64,000 nt of DNA, from assembly GCF_937616625.2 (NCBI RefSeq), contig NC_065574.1:12340501-12404500 (forward strand). Direction: 5' to 3'. This document shows, in pieces, positions 33,723 to 58,439 of this stretch. The position numbers were made by a program, and so were the translations under genes. Below the pieces are notes generated by a model, which saw only the letters and a program-made list of their open reading frames with translations, made no database searches and had not been told where the DNA came from. Position 1 is the stretch's first letter; every line of letters begins with the position of its first letter. This stretch comes from Mercurialis annua (Eukaryota; Streptophyta; Magnoliopsida; Malpighiales; Euphorbiaceae).

Positions 33723-36700
33723 TGTCACGACCCGAAATCTCGAGTCGAGACCGGCGCTAGGGAATGGGAGTGGTTGCTCCGAAACCCGTAGCAAGCCTGA
33801 AAAACACTATAAATTTTTCGCTTTGAAAATAGAAATGTATGAATCATTTATTAAATAACTGATGGGACAAAACATCAGAGTTTAAATGTGCTTTAAAACA
33901 TTTATATACAATAAGACTATACTAGTCTACTACGGACAACTAGAACTTAAAACCTTCTTTACAGTCTTTTACCAAAATAGACTTCCGAGAAACAAACATT
34001 CGGAAGCCTCCTTCAAAATCGGACCAGCTTTTCCTGAAAATGTTTGGAGAAGTGGGTCAGTATAAAACTGAGTGAGTTCATGCTGTTACAAATAAATATT
34101 ACATAAAGTGAAAAACGTTTTGTATTATAAAATAACTTTACGTATTTTTGAAAACCTTTAAAAATATTTTAAAAACCATTGAAGCTTGAACTCACACATA
34201 ACATATTTTGACAAGACATTCCATATCAATAAAAGTCAACCATTCACTTTGACTTTTAAATCGAGAACACAATTCTCAATTTTATCCATCTAACATTGAT
34301 GGCAAAACTAACCAATATAACATATATGCATAATCTTATGGGACCGATAGCACAGCCAACCGATCAACCATATCCACCTGACATCGATAGCGAAGCCAAC
34401 CGATGTAACACACACACATAACCTGACATCGATAGCGAAGCCAACCGATGTAACACACACACAATCCTGACATCGATAGCGAAGCCAACCGATGTCACAC
34501 ACACATAACCTGACATCGATAGCGAAGCCAACCGATGTAACACACACACAATCCTGACATCGATAGTGAAGCCAACCGATGTAACACACACACATAACCT
34601 GACATCGATAGCGAAGCCAACCGATGTAACACACACACACAATCCTGACATCGATAGCGAAGCCAACCGATATAACACACACACACAATCCTGACATCGA
34701 TAGCGAAGCCAATCGATGTAACACACACACACAATTCTGACATCGATAGCGAAGCCAACCGATGTAACACACACACAATCCTGACATCGATAGCTAAGCC
34801 AACCGATGTAACACACACACACAATCCTGACATCGATAGCGAAGCCAACCGATGTAACACACACACAATCCTGACAACGATAGCGAAGCCAACCGATGTA
34901 ACACACACATAAACTGACATCGATAGCACAGCCAACCGATGTAACACACATTCAAGTATAAGCAAATGCATAACAAGTCTCAAAACTATGTGTGTACCTT
35001 TCTATATCAAAATAATATATACATATAGTATATACATAAAACATACATCCATACAAGGCATGTAAGCATATAACACCGCAACACATATATCACACAGTAT
35101 GTTAAAATATGAAATTTTACGAATACCGAAATGTAAAAACATGTACTTACAGAAACTGTTTAACTACGGTATTACTCCGTCAATGCTCCTTTAAACAACT
35201 CTGTTAGTTCTCTTGGTCCTCCGACCCGATAGCTCGACAACTTGTCGAATCTAGTTAAGATCAAAATATTAATTCTCTTAATTAATAAAATCCTAACTCT
35301 GGAATTAACTCTATACCATCTTAATTTAATTTAATTAATTAATTTTAGCCTTTAAATAATTTCTTATTTAATAAGTTCATAACTTATTTTATTCATGTAA
35401 TTTTTCTTTACTTATCTCTTTTTACACATAAAACCATTTTTCAGAAATATTCATTTAAATATTTCATTTTTCATAAATATACTTTATTATATAAAATATA
35501 TTTTCTTATATCAAATAATACTTTCCACTTCAAGGTTATTTATTTAAATTTATTAAAACAGCCCCATATTTGCTTAAATTCCATTTTTGGTCAAAATACC
35601 AAAATACCCTCAAACTTTTCAAAATTGACCGTTTAGATCCTTTCGTAAATCAATTAATTTCAAATTCGACAAAATCATTTTATCTCGTATTATTAACTTA
35701 CATAATCTGGAATTTTTTGGCTAACATACCATGTAACCCCTTAAATTTGGAAAAATACAATTTAACCCCAAAACTCTAGTTTTCGGCAAAAACATTCAAA
35801 TCTTTCCAAAATTCATTTAAATCATTTATAATTCTAAAAATCATTTCACATCAGATTATATATATCAATAATCTGGAAATATGGTTAAATTACCGATTGG
35901 TCCTTTATTTTTATGAAAATTACACTTTAACTCCTAAACTTTAAATTTTGACAATCAAGTCCAAACCCAACCAAATTCAATAAATCATCAACTCTCAAAC
36001 TCATAATCCCATTTATGTTTTGATCACTCCGGTCACCAAATTCCGATCACCGGATTCCGGTCAAGCTCCGATGAGCTTTAAAAACCGTTAAAACGCTCAA
36101 AAATTATTTTTACACAATTTTAATCACCCAAAAATCAACCAATATATATTTTTATTTAATATTTTAAAAACAGCAACCTCAAAATTAAAATAAATTATTT
36201 TTCATAATTTTAACAATTTAAAACCGTATAAACAATTAATAATTAAAACCGATTATTAATCCGTCAAAACACATCACTTTAATCACTTTAATTCTATAAA
36301 TAATCAAAAAATAAAGTTTATAAATTTTTATAAATAATTTCAGCCCGGAAATTTAAAATGACATAAATACCCTTATTTTAACAATTTTTAACTAATTAAA
36401 TTCTCGAAACCGAACCCGGTTAATAAACCATCAAAAATTCACAATTAACCACTTATTCATCATCAATTAAACATACTAATCATATAAAAATATTTTTTTT
36501 TTAGAAATTTAAAATCAATTCATTTACTCCTATTTTAGCAATTTTTAAAGAAATTAAATTCTAAAAATCGAAACCCATTATTTATAAATAATACCCAACA
36601 TTTTAATCAACTTTAATCTATGAAAATCAACCTTTAACATATATATTAAATTCATTTTTAACATCAGCCCAGAAATTTAAAACAATAATTTAATTCCACA

Positions 36701-37447
36701 TACAAAATTAATTTAAATCCGAAACCCAACAAAACAACAACTAGAACCGATTATTTAAGCATCAAACCACAATTTTTAACAACCTAAGCATGTATCTAAA
36801 ACTCAAACAACATCGTAAAATAAAAATAATTATTTGAGGTTGAAGGTATACCTTGATCCTACATGCAATGGTAGATTATTAATCTACGGAAAAATTGCAA
36901 CGATTTTTGTTAAGGAAATTTTATGAAAAAATGAAAAAAAATGGAGGTTGTGTTTTAGTTGAGAGTTTGGCAATGGATATCTCAAATGGTGAATGAATAT
37001 GTCTAGAAAAAATGAAGAAAAAGATTAAGAAACTTGGACATCAAGTTTGTCTAGAGAAATATCTAGATATTAGTTTGATGTTTCATTTATTTACAAGTTT
37101 GCCATTATGGCATTCTTGCAAATAAATCGAACTCTAGGGGCAAAATAAACTCAAATTTCTCAAATATTCAAAAACATTAAATCATAACATATGGGCTGAA
37201 TTAAAATATTTTTGGGCCTTTAAAATAATTAAAATAATTATTTTGACGGTTTTTAGCGTAAAATCGTAAAATTCACATTTAACACATAAAATTGCCAAAA
37301 GTCAAACTTAAGGCAAAACACACTCCAAATCACATTTTCACACTTATAAATTCATCTCGTGAATTTATTAACTATTTTCGAGGTCCTAATTAATTAAAAT
37401 TGGACACGCGCAAAAATAAATACTAACAAATAATACGGGATATTACA
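33723..37447 (+). mobile_element. Solo LTR of a large Ty3/gypsy element
   Basis: Begins TGTCACGACCCGAAATCTCG followed by GGCGCTAGGGAATGGGAG and GTAGCAAGCCTG, a start seen in long plant gypsy LTRs, and ends CGGGATATTACA. Flanks GTTAT (33718-33722) and GTTAC (37448-37452) agree at 4 of 5. No gag or pol lies inside and nothing like a second LTR follows, so it is best read as a solo LTR of 3.7 kb left by recombination. A diverged piece of the same LTR start is at about 39129-39175. It carries a 44-bp minisatellite. Confidence 0.75.
34337..34950. repeat. Minisatellite, 43-46 bp unit, about 14 copies
   Basis: Units start every 43-46 bp (34382, 34427, 34471, 34514, 34558, 34603, 34649, 34695, 34741, 34785, 34831, 34875, 34918). 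The core is ACATCGATAGCGAAGCCAAC then CGATGTAACACACACACA. The length varies in the (AC)n part. Long open frames across it arise because the repeat has few stops; it is not a gene. Confidence 0.96.
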
Positions 37448-37648
37448 GTTACCTAAGAGAGTGAGATACACTCTCCGGTTTCGATAGTCGTTTTGTTTTC
37501 AGGGTACTTTTTTATGGTAAAAAGTTTAAAATGGTCCGAATATTTGTTTATCATTTTAAATTAATACCTAATAATTTTTTAAAAATACAATTTAATCCTT
37601 GTAATTTTAAAATTTTATATATCGAATTAACCCCATATTTTATATTTT

Positions 37649-38612
37649 GAACAAAGGATCACTTTACCCCCTCAACTTGGCACAAAGTATCAAAAATGTC
37701 CAAATTGGAAAACCCGGATCGCTTTTACCCTGAACTTGTCAAAACCGGCTAAAAAACACCCTTATACTGACGTGGTACCTTAATTGGAGAGTGGATTTCT
37801 AATTAATCATAATTTATTATAATTAATCATATTTAAATACTAATTAGACATAATTAAACTCTAATTAATTTAGGGACCATTTTAGAAATTTTTTCAAAAA
37901 AAAAATCAATTTTTAAAAATTCCGGCGAGGAGGAGGAGCCTCCTCGCCGGAAAAGAGAAGTTGTTGCTCCTCTTCTCAAAGGAGCAACAGCTCCTCGAAT
38001 CCTTGCTCCTCAAGCGAGGAGCAGATCTGCTCCTCGAAGAGCAGATTTGAACAGACCCAGATGGCTCTGTTCATCTTCCTTAATGGAAGAGAAAACTCTT
38101 CCATTAAGGAAGAGAACGATGAACAGACCCAAGGTCTGTTCATCATTTGTGATGAACAGACTTGGGTCTGCTCATCATTTTTTATTTGCAAAAATGATGA
38201 ACAGACCTGAGTTTGTTCATCATTTTTTATTTTGAAAAAATGATAAACAGATCCACCGAGTCCGTTCCGAGGAGTCGAATTAATTTTTAGTATATAATAT
38301 TTTTACGATTTTTGACTTTATAGAATTATGAATATATTAAAATTAAAAAATTGTAAAAATTTTAAAATTGAAGGGTTAATTTGTTATTTTAAGTTTTGAA
38401 ATAAAGGGATAAAATTGTTAAAATAAAACCACCTTGGTAAAATAAAACCACCATCAAAACCGGAGAGTGTGTCTCACTCTCTTAAGTGAGAATGGGGGAG
38501 GGGGGTTTTGTACCAAATTTGACAAGTTCAGAGTAAAAGTGATCCTATTTTGTTAATTTGGACGTTTTTAATACTTTGTGCCAAGTTCAGGGGGTAAAGT
38601 GATCCTTCGTTC
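37649..38612. mobile_element. Fold-back element of the GAACAAAGG group, 964 bp
   Basis: Ends GAACAAAGGATCACTTTACC and the complement of GGTAAAGTGATCCTTCGTTC. A perfect 10-bp duplication TTTATATTTT flanks it (37639-37648, 38613-38622). The arms share CCCCTCAACTTGGCACAAAG with the 22282-23613 element. A palindrome chain fills the centre. Confidence 0.9.
37922..38250. repeat. Second palindrome chain
   Basis: CCGGCGAGGAGG/CCTCCTCGCCGG (37922-37950), GTTGCTCCT/AGGAGCAAC, perfect CGAGGAGCAGATCTGCTCCT-CG (38015-38036), CTTCCTTAATGGAAGAG with its complement, GATGAACAGACC/GGTCTGTTCATC (38118-38144), then two more ATGATGAACAGAC-type hairpins. Neighbouring palindromes share arm words, as in the chain at 26.6 kb, but with different sequence. 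Confidence 0.9.
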
Positions 38613-39099
38613 TTTATATTTTTAATAAAAAAAACAATCAAACTTTCCTTTCTCAGGCGACGAGGAGCTCCTCCTCGCCTGAGAAACCGCATTTGGGTTC
38701 GCCTCAGGCAAACCCAGAGGCGTCTGTGTTCGCCTTAGGCAAACCAGATGCAAATGGGTTCGTCTCAGGAGAATCCAGACGCATCTAGGTTTGCCTGAGA
38801 CAAATCCAGATCCGGCGAGGAGGAGCCTCCTCATCGCCAGAAATCAGAATTTTTTTTTTTTGAAAAAGTTCAAAAAGGCCGCCGAATTAATTAGAGTTTA
38901 ATTTTGATTAATTGGAGTTTAATTAGAATAAATTATGATATTTATAAAACTCACTCTTCAATTAAGATGCCACATCATCATAGGAATATTTTGAGCCGGT
39001 TTTGACAATTTCGGGGTAAAAGTGATCCGGTTTTGCCAATTTGGACGTTTTTTTTATACTTTGTGCTAAGTTTATGGGAAAGTGATCCTTTGTTCTTAA

Positions 39100-39920
39100 A
39101 TAATTTATCATGATCTAATTTCACGAATCATGATCGACGCTAGGGAATGAGAGCAGTAGCTCCGAAAACCATAACAAGTTTGTTATATATCAACATCGGT
39201 TGCAATTAAACACAGAAACATATAATATAGTTTATCCTAAAACTATATGCAACCTATCACAAATCAGGAGAGCCACATAAAATTTCAGATATTAAACTCA
39301 TTCACACACGTAGATGAGTTTATATAACAATACATTTCAATTCATGTTTCATTGTTTTTTACTATGCAAATCTCAATCCATAATCATTAAAATTATATGC
39401 CATTAACTTCACTTATATCTCACATTAACGCATACTTGGATGCTAAAATCAATTAAATGTTTCCTTACATTCTTATTAAAATTCAATAATTTTTTTAAGG
39501 AGCAACAATAATATTTCACGAAAAAGATGTGTATGATGCCTCCCCTAACTCAAACCTTAACCCTAAGCCAAACACCTTCAACCGCCAAACTCCGACCAAT
39601 TTCGAGCCTTCTTCCAGTCAACACTAGCTTGTAAGGAGACAGTTATTTACTTCGAGAAATATCCAGACCATTGGTTTTATATAAATTTGCAACATACTTT
39701 TGAGAAATTTAGGGTTTATGGAAAATGATTATTACAAGGAGAAAGAATAGGATGAACAAACAATTTTGTTTTCTTCACATTGAAAGGAATTAATCTATTA
39801 CCGAGATGGTTAATCGAATGAATTCAGTTTTGATTGGGTCCTTTAAAATTAGGGCCTTTGTCTCAAGGTTCCCCAAAACTTTGTTTCATGACAATTCTGA
39901 CAGGAATGATAAGAATTTCA
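39100..39920. other. Spacer with an LTR fragment
   Basis: At about 39129-39175 GCTAGGGAATGAGAGCAGTA and GCTCCGAAAACCATAACAAG copy the first 80 bp of the LTR at 33723 with changes. The rest shows no gene. Confidence 0.55.
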
Positions 39921-39930
39921 TGCAAAACCC

Positions 39931-41090
39931 GGATTTTTGACGGATTTGTGCTTACGGGCTTTTTAAAATTATAATTTCGTGCCTGTTTGGATATTAATTC
40001 CAGTTTAGTGCCTGGGACCACCCAATCCGCGATTTTAAATCGCGGATTGGGTGGCAATCCGCGATTCAATATCACAGATTGGGTTAATTACTCAATTCTG
40101 AGTAATTAACCCAGTTTAATGCAATCCGCGATATTAGATCGCGGATTGCATCTCTCCCCAATCATTGGGGAGACAGTAACCTGTCTCCCCAATGATTGGG
40201 TATTATTTACCCAATCAGGTTATTTCCAATTTTTTTTAAAAATTACTATAATATAAAAAAATTATTTTAGTTAGCGTTTTTGAATAAATTCCATTTTTTA
40301 AATTTTTTTGTTAAAATTCTAATAAAAATATAAAAACCGTTTTTTAGTTAGCATTATATATTATTTTTTCTGTTTTTACTAATTACAAATTGCATAAACA
40401 ATATGAACTGATGAACGATATAATAATACGGAATAGTCGATAAAATAAAGTAGGATTACAAAGTTTAAAGTGTCTAAAAAAACAACAAAATCATAAATAA
40501 TCTCGATATCTAGTGTTCTTCTCCAGTTGAGTCCTCATATCGTACCCCATATCTTGTCTGCGGCGCAGACTGCTCTCGGTAAGATCGTGATACTGCCTGT
40601 CACCCGGTCTGTCACCTGGCGGGCCCTCGCTCTCGTGATCGTCGTCTAGGGATAGCTCCTGATCATCTGCAGCCGGTGCAGTAGTGGGTGCCTTCTGTGA
40701 CTGCGGAAGGAGGCTGAAGGACGGACCCGTAAACTGAATACTGCTGGACTGTAACTCCTCGAAAGAGCCCCCCGAGACCTGGACTGTTCAACCAAGCCTC
40801 TGATACCGAAAAAAACATATGCGACAGATCCGCGACCGGGGTGGAAGGGGAGGGACGCGAATGTGACGTTGGAAGCTGAGCTTCCAACGGTAATAAATTT
40901 AATGCCATCCGCGATATTAAATCACGGATGGCATTAAATTGGGTTAATTACTCAAAATTGAGTAATTAACCCAATCCGCGATTTTAAATCGCGGATTGGG
41001 TGGTCCCAGACAGTAAATTGAAATTATTTTCCAAACAGGCACGAAATTGTAATTTTAAAAAGCCCGTAGGCACAGATCCGTCAAAAACCC
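39931..41090. mobile_element. Fold-back (Mutator-like) element with captured coding piece
   Basis: Ends GGATTTTTGACGGATTTGTG and its near-complement (reverse of CACAGATCCGTCAAAAACCC). A perfect 10-bp duplication TGCAAAACCC flanks it (39921-39930, 41091-41100). Arms hold CACGAAATTATAATTTTAAA words and big palindromes: 40018-40054 built on CCCAATCCGCGATTT, GGGTTAATTACTCA/TGAGTAATTAACCC and TCTCCCCAATCATTGGGGAG. The last word and the end sequence are shared with the element at 4904-11540. The middle carries a coding-like fragment (40491-40908). Confidence 0.9.
40491..40908 (-). pseudogene. Captured gene fragment, unidentified C-terminus
   Basis: GC-rich minus-strand frames. The first (from 40908) reads LPTSHSRPSPSTPVADLSHM and AWLNSPGLGG. 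After a run of six C (40768-40773) the sense moves to another frame, SFEELQSSSIQFTGPSFSL, then an acidic stretch SLDDDHESEGPPGDRPGDRQ and RRRQDMGYDMRTQLEKNTRY, with a stop at 40491. Composition is like the disordered tail of plant mobile-domain (MAIN-like) or transposase proteins, but I cannot confirm the family. A one-base shift in the C-run breaks it. Confidence 0.5.
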
Positions 41091-41099
41091 TGCAAAACC

Positions 41100-42100
41100 C
41101 TAGAACAGTGAATGCCCATAATCATGATTTCCCCCGTAATAAACCTGGTTTAACCATTAATAAACGCACGAAGGAATCCATTAGAGACCCTAGATCTTAT
41201 GGTAATGTCCTTAGAGGCTGTTGACTTGATACCTGATGGCTCAACAGCTTCAGAGTATTTTTTAAGCTCGCGTAATGTCGACAATAAGACATCGTTACAC
41301 AACCTCTTCACTCCAAGGCTTGTACTTGAAGGGCGACCTTGGTTGCTTTCTTTTTGCAACTTCCAACTGATTATTACTTGCCCCCTTATGATGAAATTTT
41401 CTTCAATTTCAGTTTGATCGTACTTTTGTATTTCTTTAGATAGCTTAACATCCACTTTTTTTTTCTCTATCCAAAGTTTTCTAACTTTATGCACTATTGA
41501 GTGTGGTCATTCAAAATGCCTCTCGTCGTATCGCCCCTCTTGCTCTAGCCCACCATGTGACTTGATATTTTTATGATTGACATGAATGAGTCTTTTTTTA
41601 TAGAAGACTGAGGCTTGAATGTCTTTAGATTCTTGCGAGGTTCATTTTTGTGTTGTTTGGCAGTGAAATATGTCTTGCAAAAAGGACAAGTAAACTCTGA
41701 TATTAGAGTGCGACACTTATTCTTTTCAAATACTATCTTTGACTTAGGCGATTTTTATCTTGGCCCTCTTGGACTCCATTGTTTCGTGATATGTCCTCTT
41801 CTTAGGATTCGATCAAAGTTTGGTTGTACCATGTTGACTGTCCAACTCTTTATCTTATTGTGACCCCCATAATTCTATTGGCTTGGTGATGCCCCTGCGT
41901 CAAAAGATGTTTGCAACATTTGCCTCCTCTTGAGATTGGATTGACATTATTCTTGCTCAAAATTTGAATTGTCCGTACTGTAAGAGGGTCGTGTTTGGTG
42001 TAAATATCAAGGCACCAGGTTCACTTTTCAAGTCCAAGTTGGGTAATGTATAAATATGATCTCATAATGGACCAATGAAACCAAACTTGTTTGGTATGTG
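41100..42100. other. Unassigned repetitive DNA with weak minus-strand frames
   Basis: A minus frame at 41494-41150 (KVDVKLSKEIQKYDQTEIEE) and another at about 41700-41590 with a C..C pair (FTCPFCKTYFTAKQHKNEPR) look like decayed transposon protein. No family was recognised. Confidence 0.35.
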
Positions 42101-42619
42101 GATTTGATATACTCATGGGTATGTCATGCTGATTTCTTCTGGTGTCTGGATCTGATCGGCCAATAGACTTGACGAGGTGATCTCTTTTGGTGTGTGGATT
42201 TGATCGGCCGATATACTCGATGGGGTGATCTCCTAATCATCCAATAGACTCGACGAGGTGATCTTCTGATCAACTATGGTCTCAACGAGGTGATCTTATG
42301 ATCAAACAACTAACTCGACGAGTCAATCTCTTGATTAGCTAATAGACTTGACAATATGATCTTCTAATCGGCCAACTGAATCAATGATTCGATCTCCTCC
42401 GGTGTGTGGATCCGATCACCCAATGTAGGTTGCCATCCGGACTCGTGTAATTCATAATTTTGATTAGCCGAGACGTGCTGCACATAACTTATAGCATTGT
42501 TGTTATCGACCACACCATTGGTTATGACTTGAAGCATTGATGTAATTGGTTGCGCCATACTTCATGTGTCTTAAAGCATTATAGTGATCGACCGCACCAA
42601 ACTACAAGTGGCTTGAAGT

Positions 42620-42940
42620 GTTATTGTGAGCTGCAACACCGTACTCCATTTCCCTCGAATAATTATTGTGAGTTGCAGCACCGTCTCGAGTCATTATTGT
42701 GAGTTGCAACACCATACTCTATATGTCTATAAGCATTATTATGAGCTGCAACACCATACTCTATATGTCTTGAATCGCTATTGTGAGCTGCAACACCGTA
42801 CTTCATATGTCTCGAATTGTTACCATGAGCTGCAACACCATACTCCATATGTCTCGAATCGTTATTGTGAGTTGCAACACCGTACTCTATATGTCTCGAA
42901 GCATTATTATAAGTTACAACACCGTACTTCATACCAGATC
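42620..42940 (-). repeat. 42-bp tandem repeat, in frame
   Basis: Starts are spaced exactly 42 bp (42703, 42745, 42787, 42829, 42871, 42913), with a shorter unit before. The unit is 14 codons and reads on the minus strand as YGVAAHNNDSRHME with variation, open from 42932 to 42663. Confidence 0.9.
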
Positions 42941-43638
42941 GATTGACCAGTGGCGTCTGATCGACAATCCCTCCTTACGAGCCAATCCACGCTGGTGTAT
43001 AGCCAAGATTAACCCTCTTGATGGTAGTCTCGGCAATGTCTCGTTGAGCCATGATTTTTGAGTTGTTATCCATTATGCTTAATAAGCTTCTTCTCGTGTC
43101 TAGTATGTCTGACTCGATATGTTTTTGAAGTCTGGTACGGTCTTCATGGCCCTCGCCGATTGGTCTCCTCCATAATATCCAAGCCGATTTTCATATGTGA
43201 TCTTATTCTTCAAAAGATCAACATGAGTCAGGGATGGCCGAATGGGAGGTAACTCACGCCCATAATCAGCTAGGTCTGCCTTGTGTCCGAGAGTCGAGTC
43301 TTTATTTGAAGGATCGGCATGAGTCACCTCCATAGGTAGTGTGACAGGTGCTTTGGTTGTTAGTAACACAATTTTATCCTTAGCCATAATTTTTTCAATA
43401 TCCGAATCAATATCGTCAAAAAATATTCTCTTTCTTTCAGATAAAGCACGACTTATTAATCGAGTGTGTCTCTAATCGTCTTTTAAGTCACCGATTTTTA
43501 TGCTAGCCATACATAAGTTCTAGGTGGAGTCGCCGAAAGATGTCTGTATGGATATAATCCGCCACTCGAATCTTTGAAATTATAGGCAGGTTCCATTCAG
43601 ATTTGATGCTTTAATCAGTTCGTCAAAGTATATTTCAA

Positions 43639-43760
43639 GAGTCATAAAGTATAGCTCACGAGTCACAAGATGTAGTTCAGGAGTCACGAGATATAGCTCA
43701 AGAGTCACAAAATGTAGCTCACGAGTCACGAAGTGTAACTCATAAGTCACGTCCAATAAC
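43639..43760 (-). repeat. 21-bp tandem repeat, in frame
   Basis: Five to six copies of GAGTCACGAGATATAGCTCA-type units. On the minus strand they read as a 7-residue repeat (TRELHFV, TLELYLV, TPELHLV) inside an open frame at 43789-43580. Confidence 0.88.
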
Positions 43761-44008
43761 GAATTAATCTGGAGTCCTAGAGGTCCCAATAGGATTGACT
43801 CGCAAAGTATTAATCCGGAAACCTAGGAGTTCAAGCAGGATTAGTGTCAAAATTAATAGTATTAATTCGGTGGATAAAAAATCCAAACAGAATTAACATC
43901 AAATCTACTCCTATGTTAATATTAATCCGTACATTAAGATAAAAAGTCCGAACTTTGGTTTTTGGTTTGTTTGAAAATGATGTGTCATCTATTAAATAAA
44001 AAATCCAG

Positions 44009-44018
44009 CTATTTATAG
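44009..44018 (-). promoter_or_regulatory. TATA box of the LTR-like region
   Basis: CTATAAATAG on the minus strand about 120 bp inside the TG start at 44138, a usual LTR U3 layout. Confidence 0.4.
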
Positions 44019-44144
44019 GGACCATCCCTTAAAATAGGAAACCGATTATAATGAAAATAAAACTCTTAAAAAGAGGTAAATATGAAAAATATAATCTAAT
44101 TAGCTAAATGGGCTGCATACCCAAATAAGTCCATTACAGCTCAT

Positions 44145-44944
44145 GACCTTATCGAGAAATTTTTTGGGCCTATATAAATAATATCATAATTAGAAAAATA
44201 AACACACAAATTGAATGAAGAAATAGAGGGGAAAAAAAACAAAAGAGACAACATGCATAATTACACATTTTACAATAAATTAGACTTAAGCACGTAGTTT
44301 TACAATGTCTGAGCATTTGTTGCAAAAACATAAAACGAGTTTTCCTCTGCAACAAAAGTGAGCCGCGCTGGTAACACACATCTGTTTTTTTAGCTGGCTT
44401 CAAATTGAAGACGGGCTAGACCCTAAATCTAACTAAAGTTGGAAAAAAATCCGTTCTTTCCATATTATTAGTAAAGACTAAACGCCCTACAATCAAAACG
44501 ACACGTACATATGCAATTACTATTGCAAATCACCTACTCAATCTAATTTCCTCTTTAATTAATTGAGTTTTAATTAAATTAAAACAAACCAAATCAAACC
44601 GAACCGAACCATTTGCTAACCCCTAATATTTGTTACCATAAATTCAAAAATTTCTTTAATGGTAAATAATGTACACAACAAAACCCCAATAAAGTAGTGA
44701 AAACCCAAAAGTATTCTCTCTTTTAACTCTCTCAAATAATAATACACATCTTTATCTGCCTCCATTGTACAATTATTTACAGTAATTTTACACAGAGGCA
44801 GCAGACACGCACTTGCTTGGAAGAAGAGCACTATATATATTAATTTATATTCAAAACCCCAATTTTCCAAAATTTAAAAACCAAAATTAATTTCAAAGAC
44901 TAGTCTCCTCCTTCCTCTTTGTCTTCTGCTGCTTCTGATAAACA
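44145..44944. other. Transportin upstream region
   Basis: No gene. The last 100 bp, with pyrimidine-rich CTCCTCCTTCCTCTTTGTCT, are the likely leader of transportin. ATATATATTAATTTATAT at about 44833-44850 could serve as a TATA region. Confidence 0.45.

Positions 44945-58439
<13,495 letters not shown>

Larger units (their letters stand above)
37453..39095. mobile_element. Truncated fold-back element, split by a relative
   Basis: The right end 38815-39095 has the family arm: CCGGCGAGGAGGAGCCTCCT, TTAA-rich filler, CGGTTTTGACAATTTCGGGG, ATCCTTTGTTC. The left end carries the inner-arm piece GAGAGTGAGATACACTCTCC, but its terminal arm is missing where the LTR ends. The element at 37649-38612 is inserted in it. 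Its own core holds palindromes: 38649-38686 (TTTCTCAGGCGA with its complement) and CGCCTCAGGCAAACC-type words to about 38840. Confidence 0.65.
42130..44138 (-). mobile_element. Probable LTR-retrotransposon leader/LTR region (LARD-like)
   Basis: Read on the minus strand, 44138 begins TGTAATGGACTTATTTGGG, a TG start, followed by a TATA box CTATAAATAG (44018-44009), 21-bp repeats, an open frame of 95 codons (43387-43100, MAKDKIVLLTTKAPV) and a 42-bp repeat array, then degenerate GACTCGACGAGGTGATC-type repeats to about 42130. No gag, pol or primer-binding site was found and the far end is not defined, so the class is a guess. Confidence 0.4.

Noticed and set aside
34308..34983. Several overlapping long open frames on the minus strand (up to 195 codons)
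   Set aside because: They run through a 43-46 bp minisatellite in all three frames, which is what a stop-poor repeat gives. The unit is not a multiple of three, so no frame repeats cleanly.
40780..40800. Possible retrotransposon primer-binding site (GGTATCAGAGG on the minus strand)
   Set aside because: It is inside a coding-like fragment within a fold-back element, and no LTR end stands next to it.
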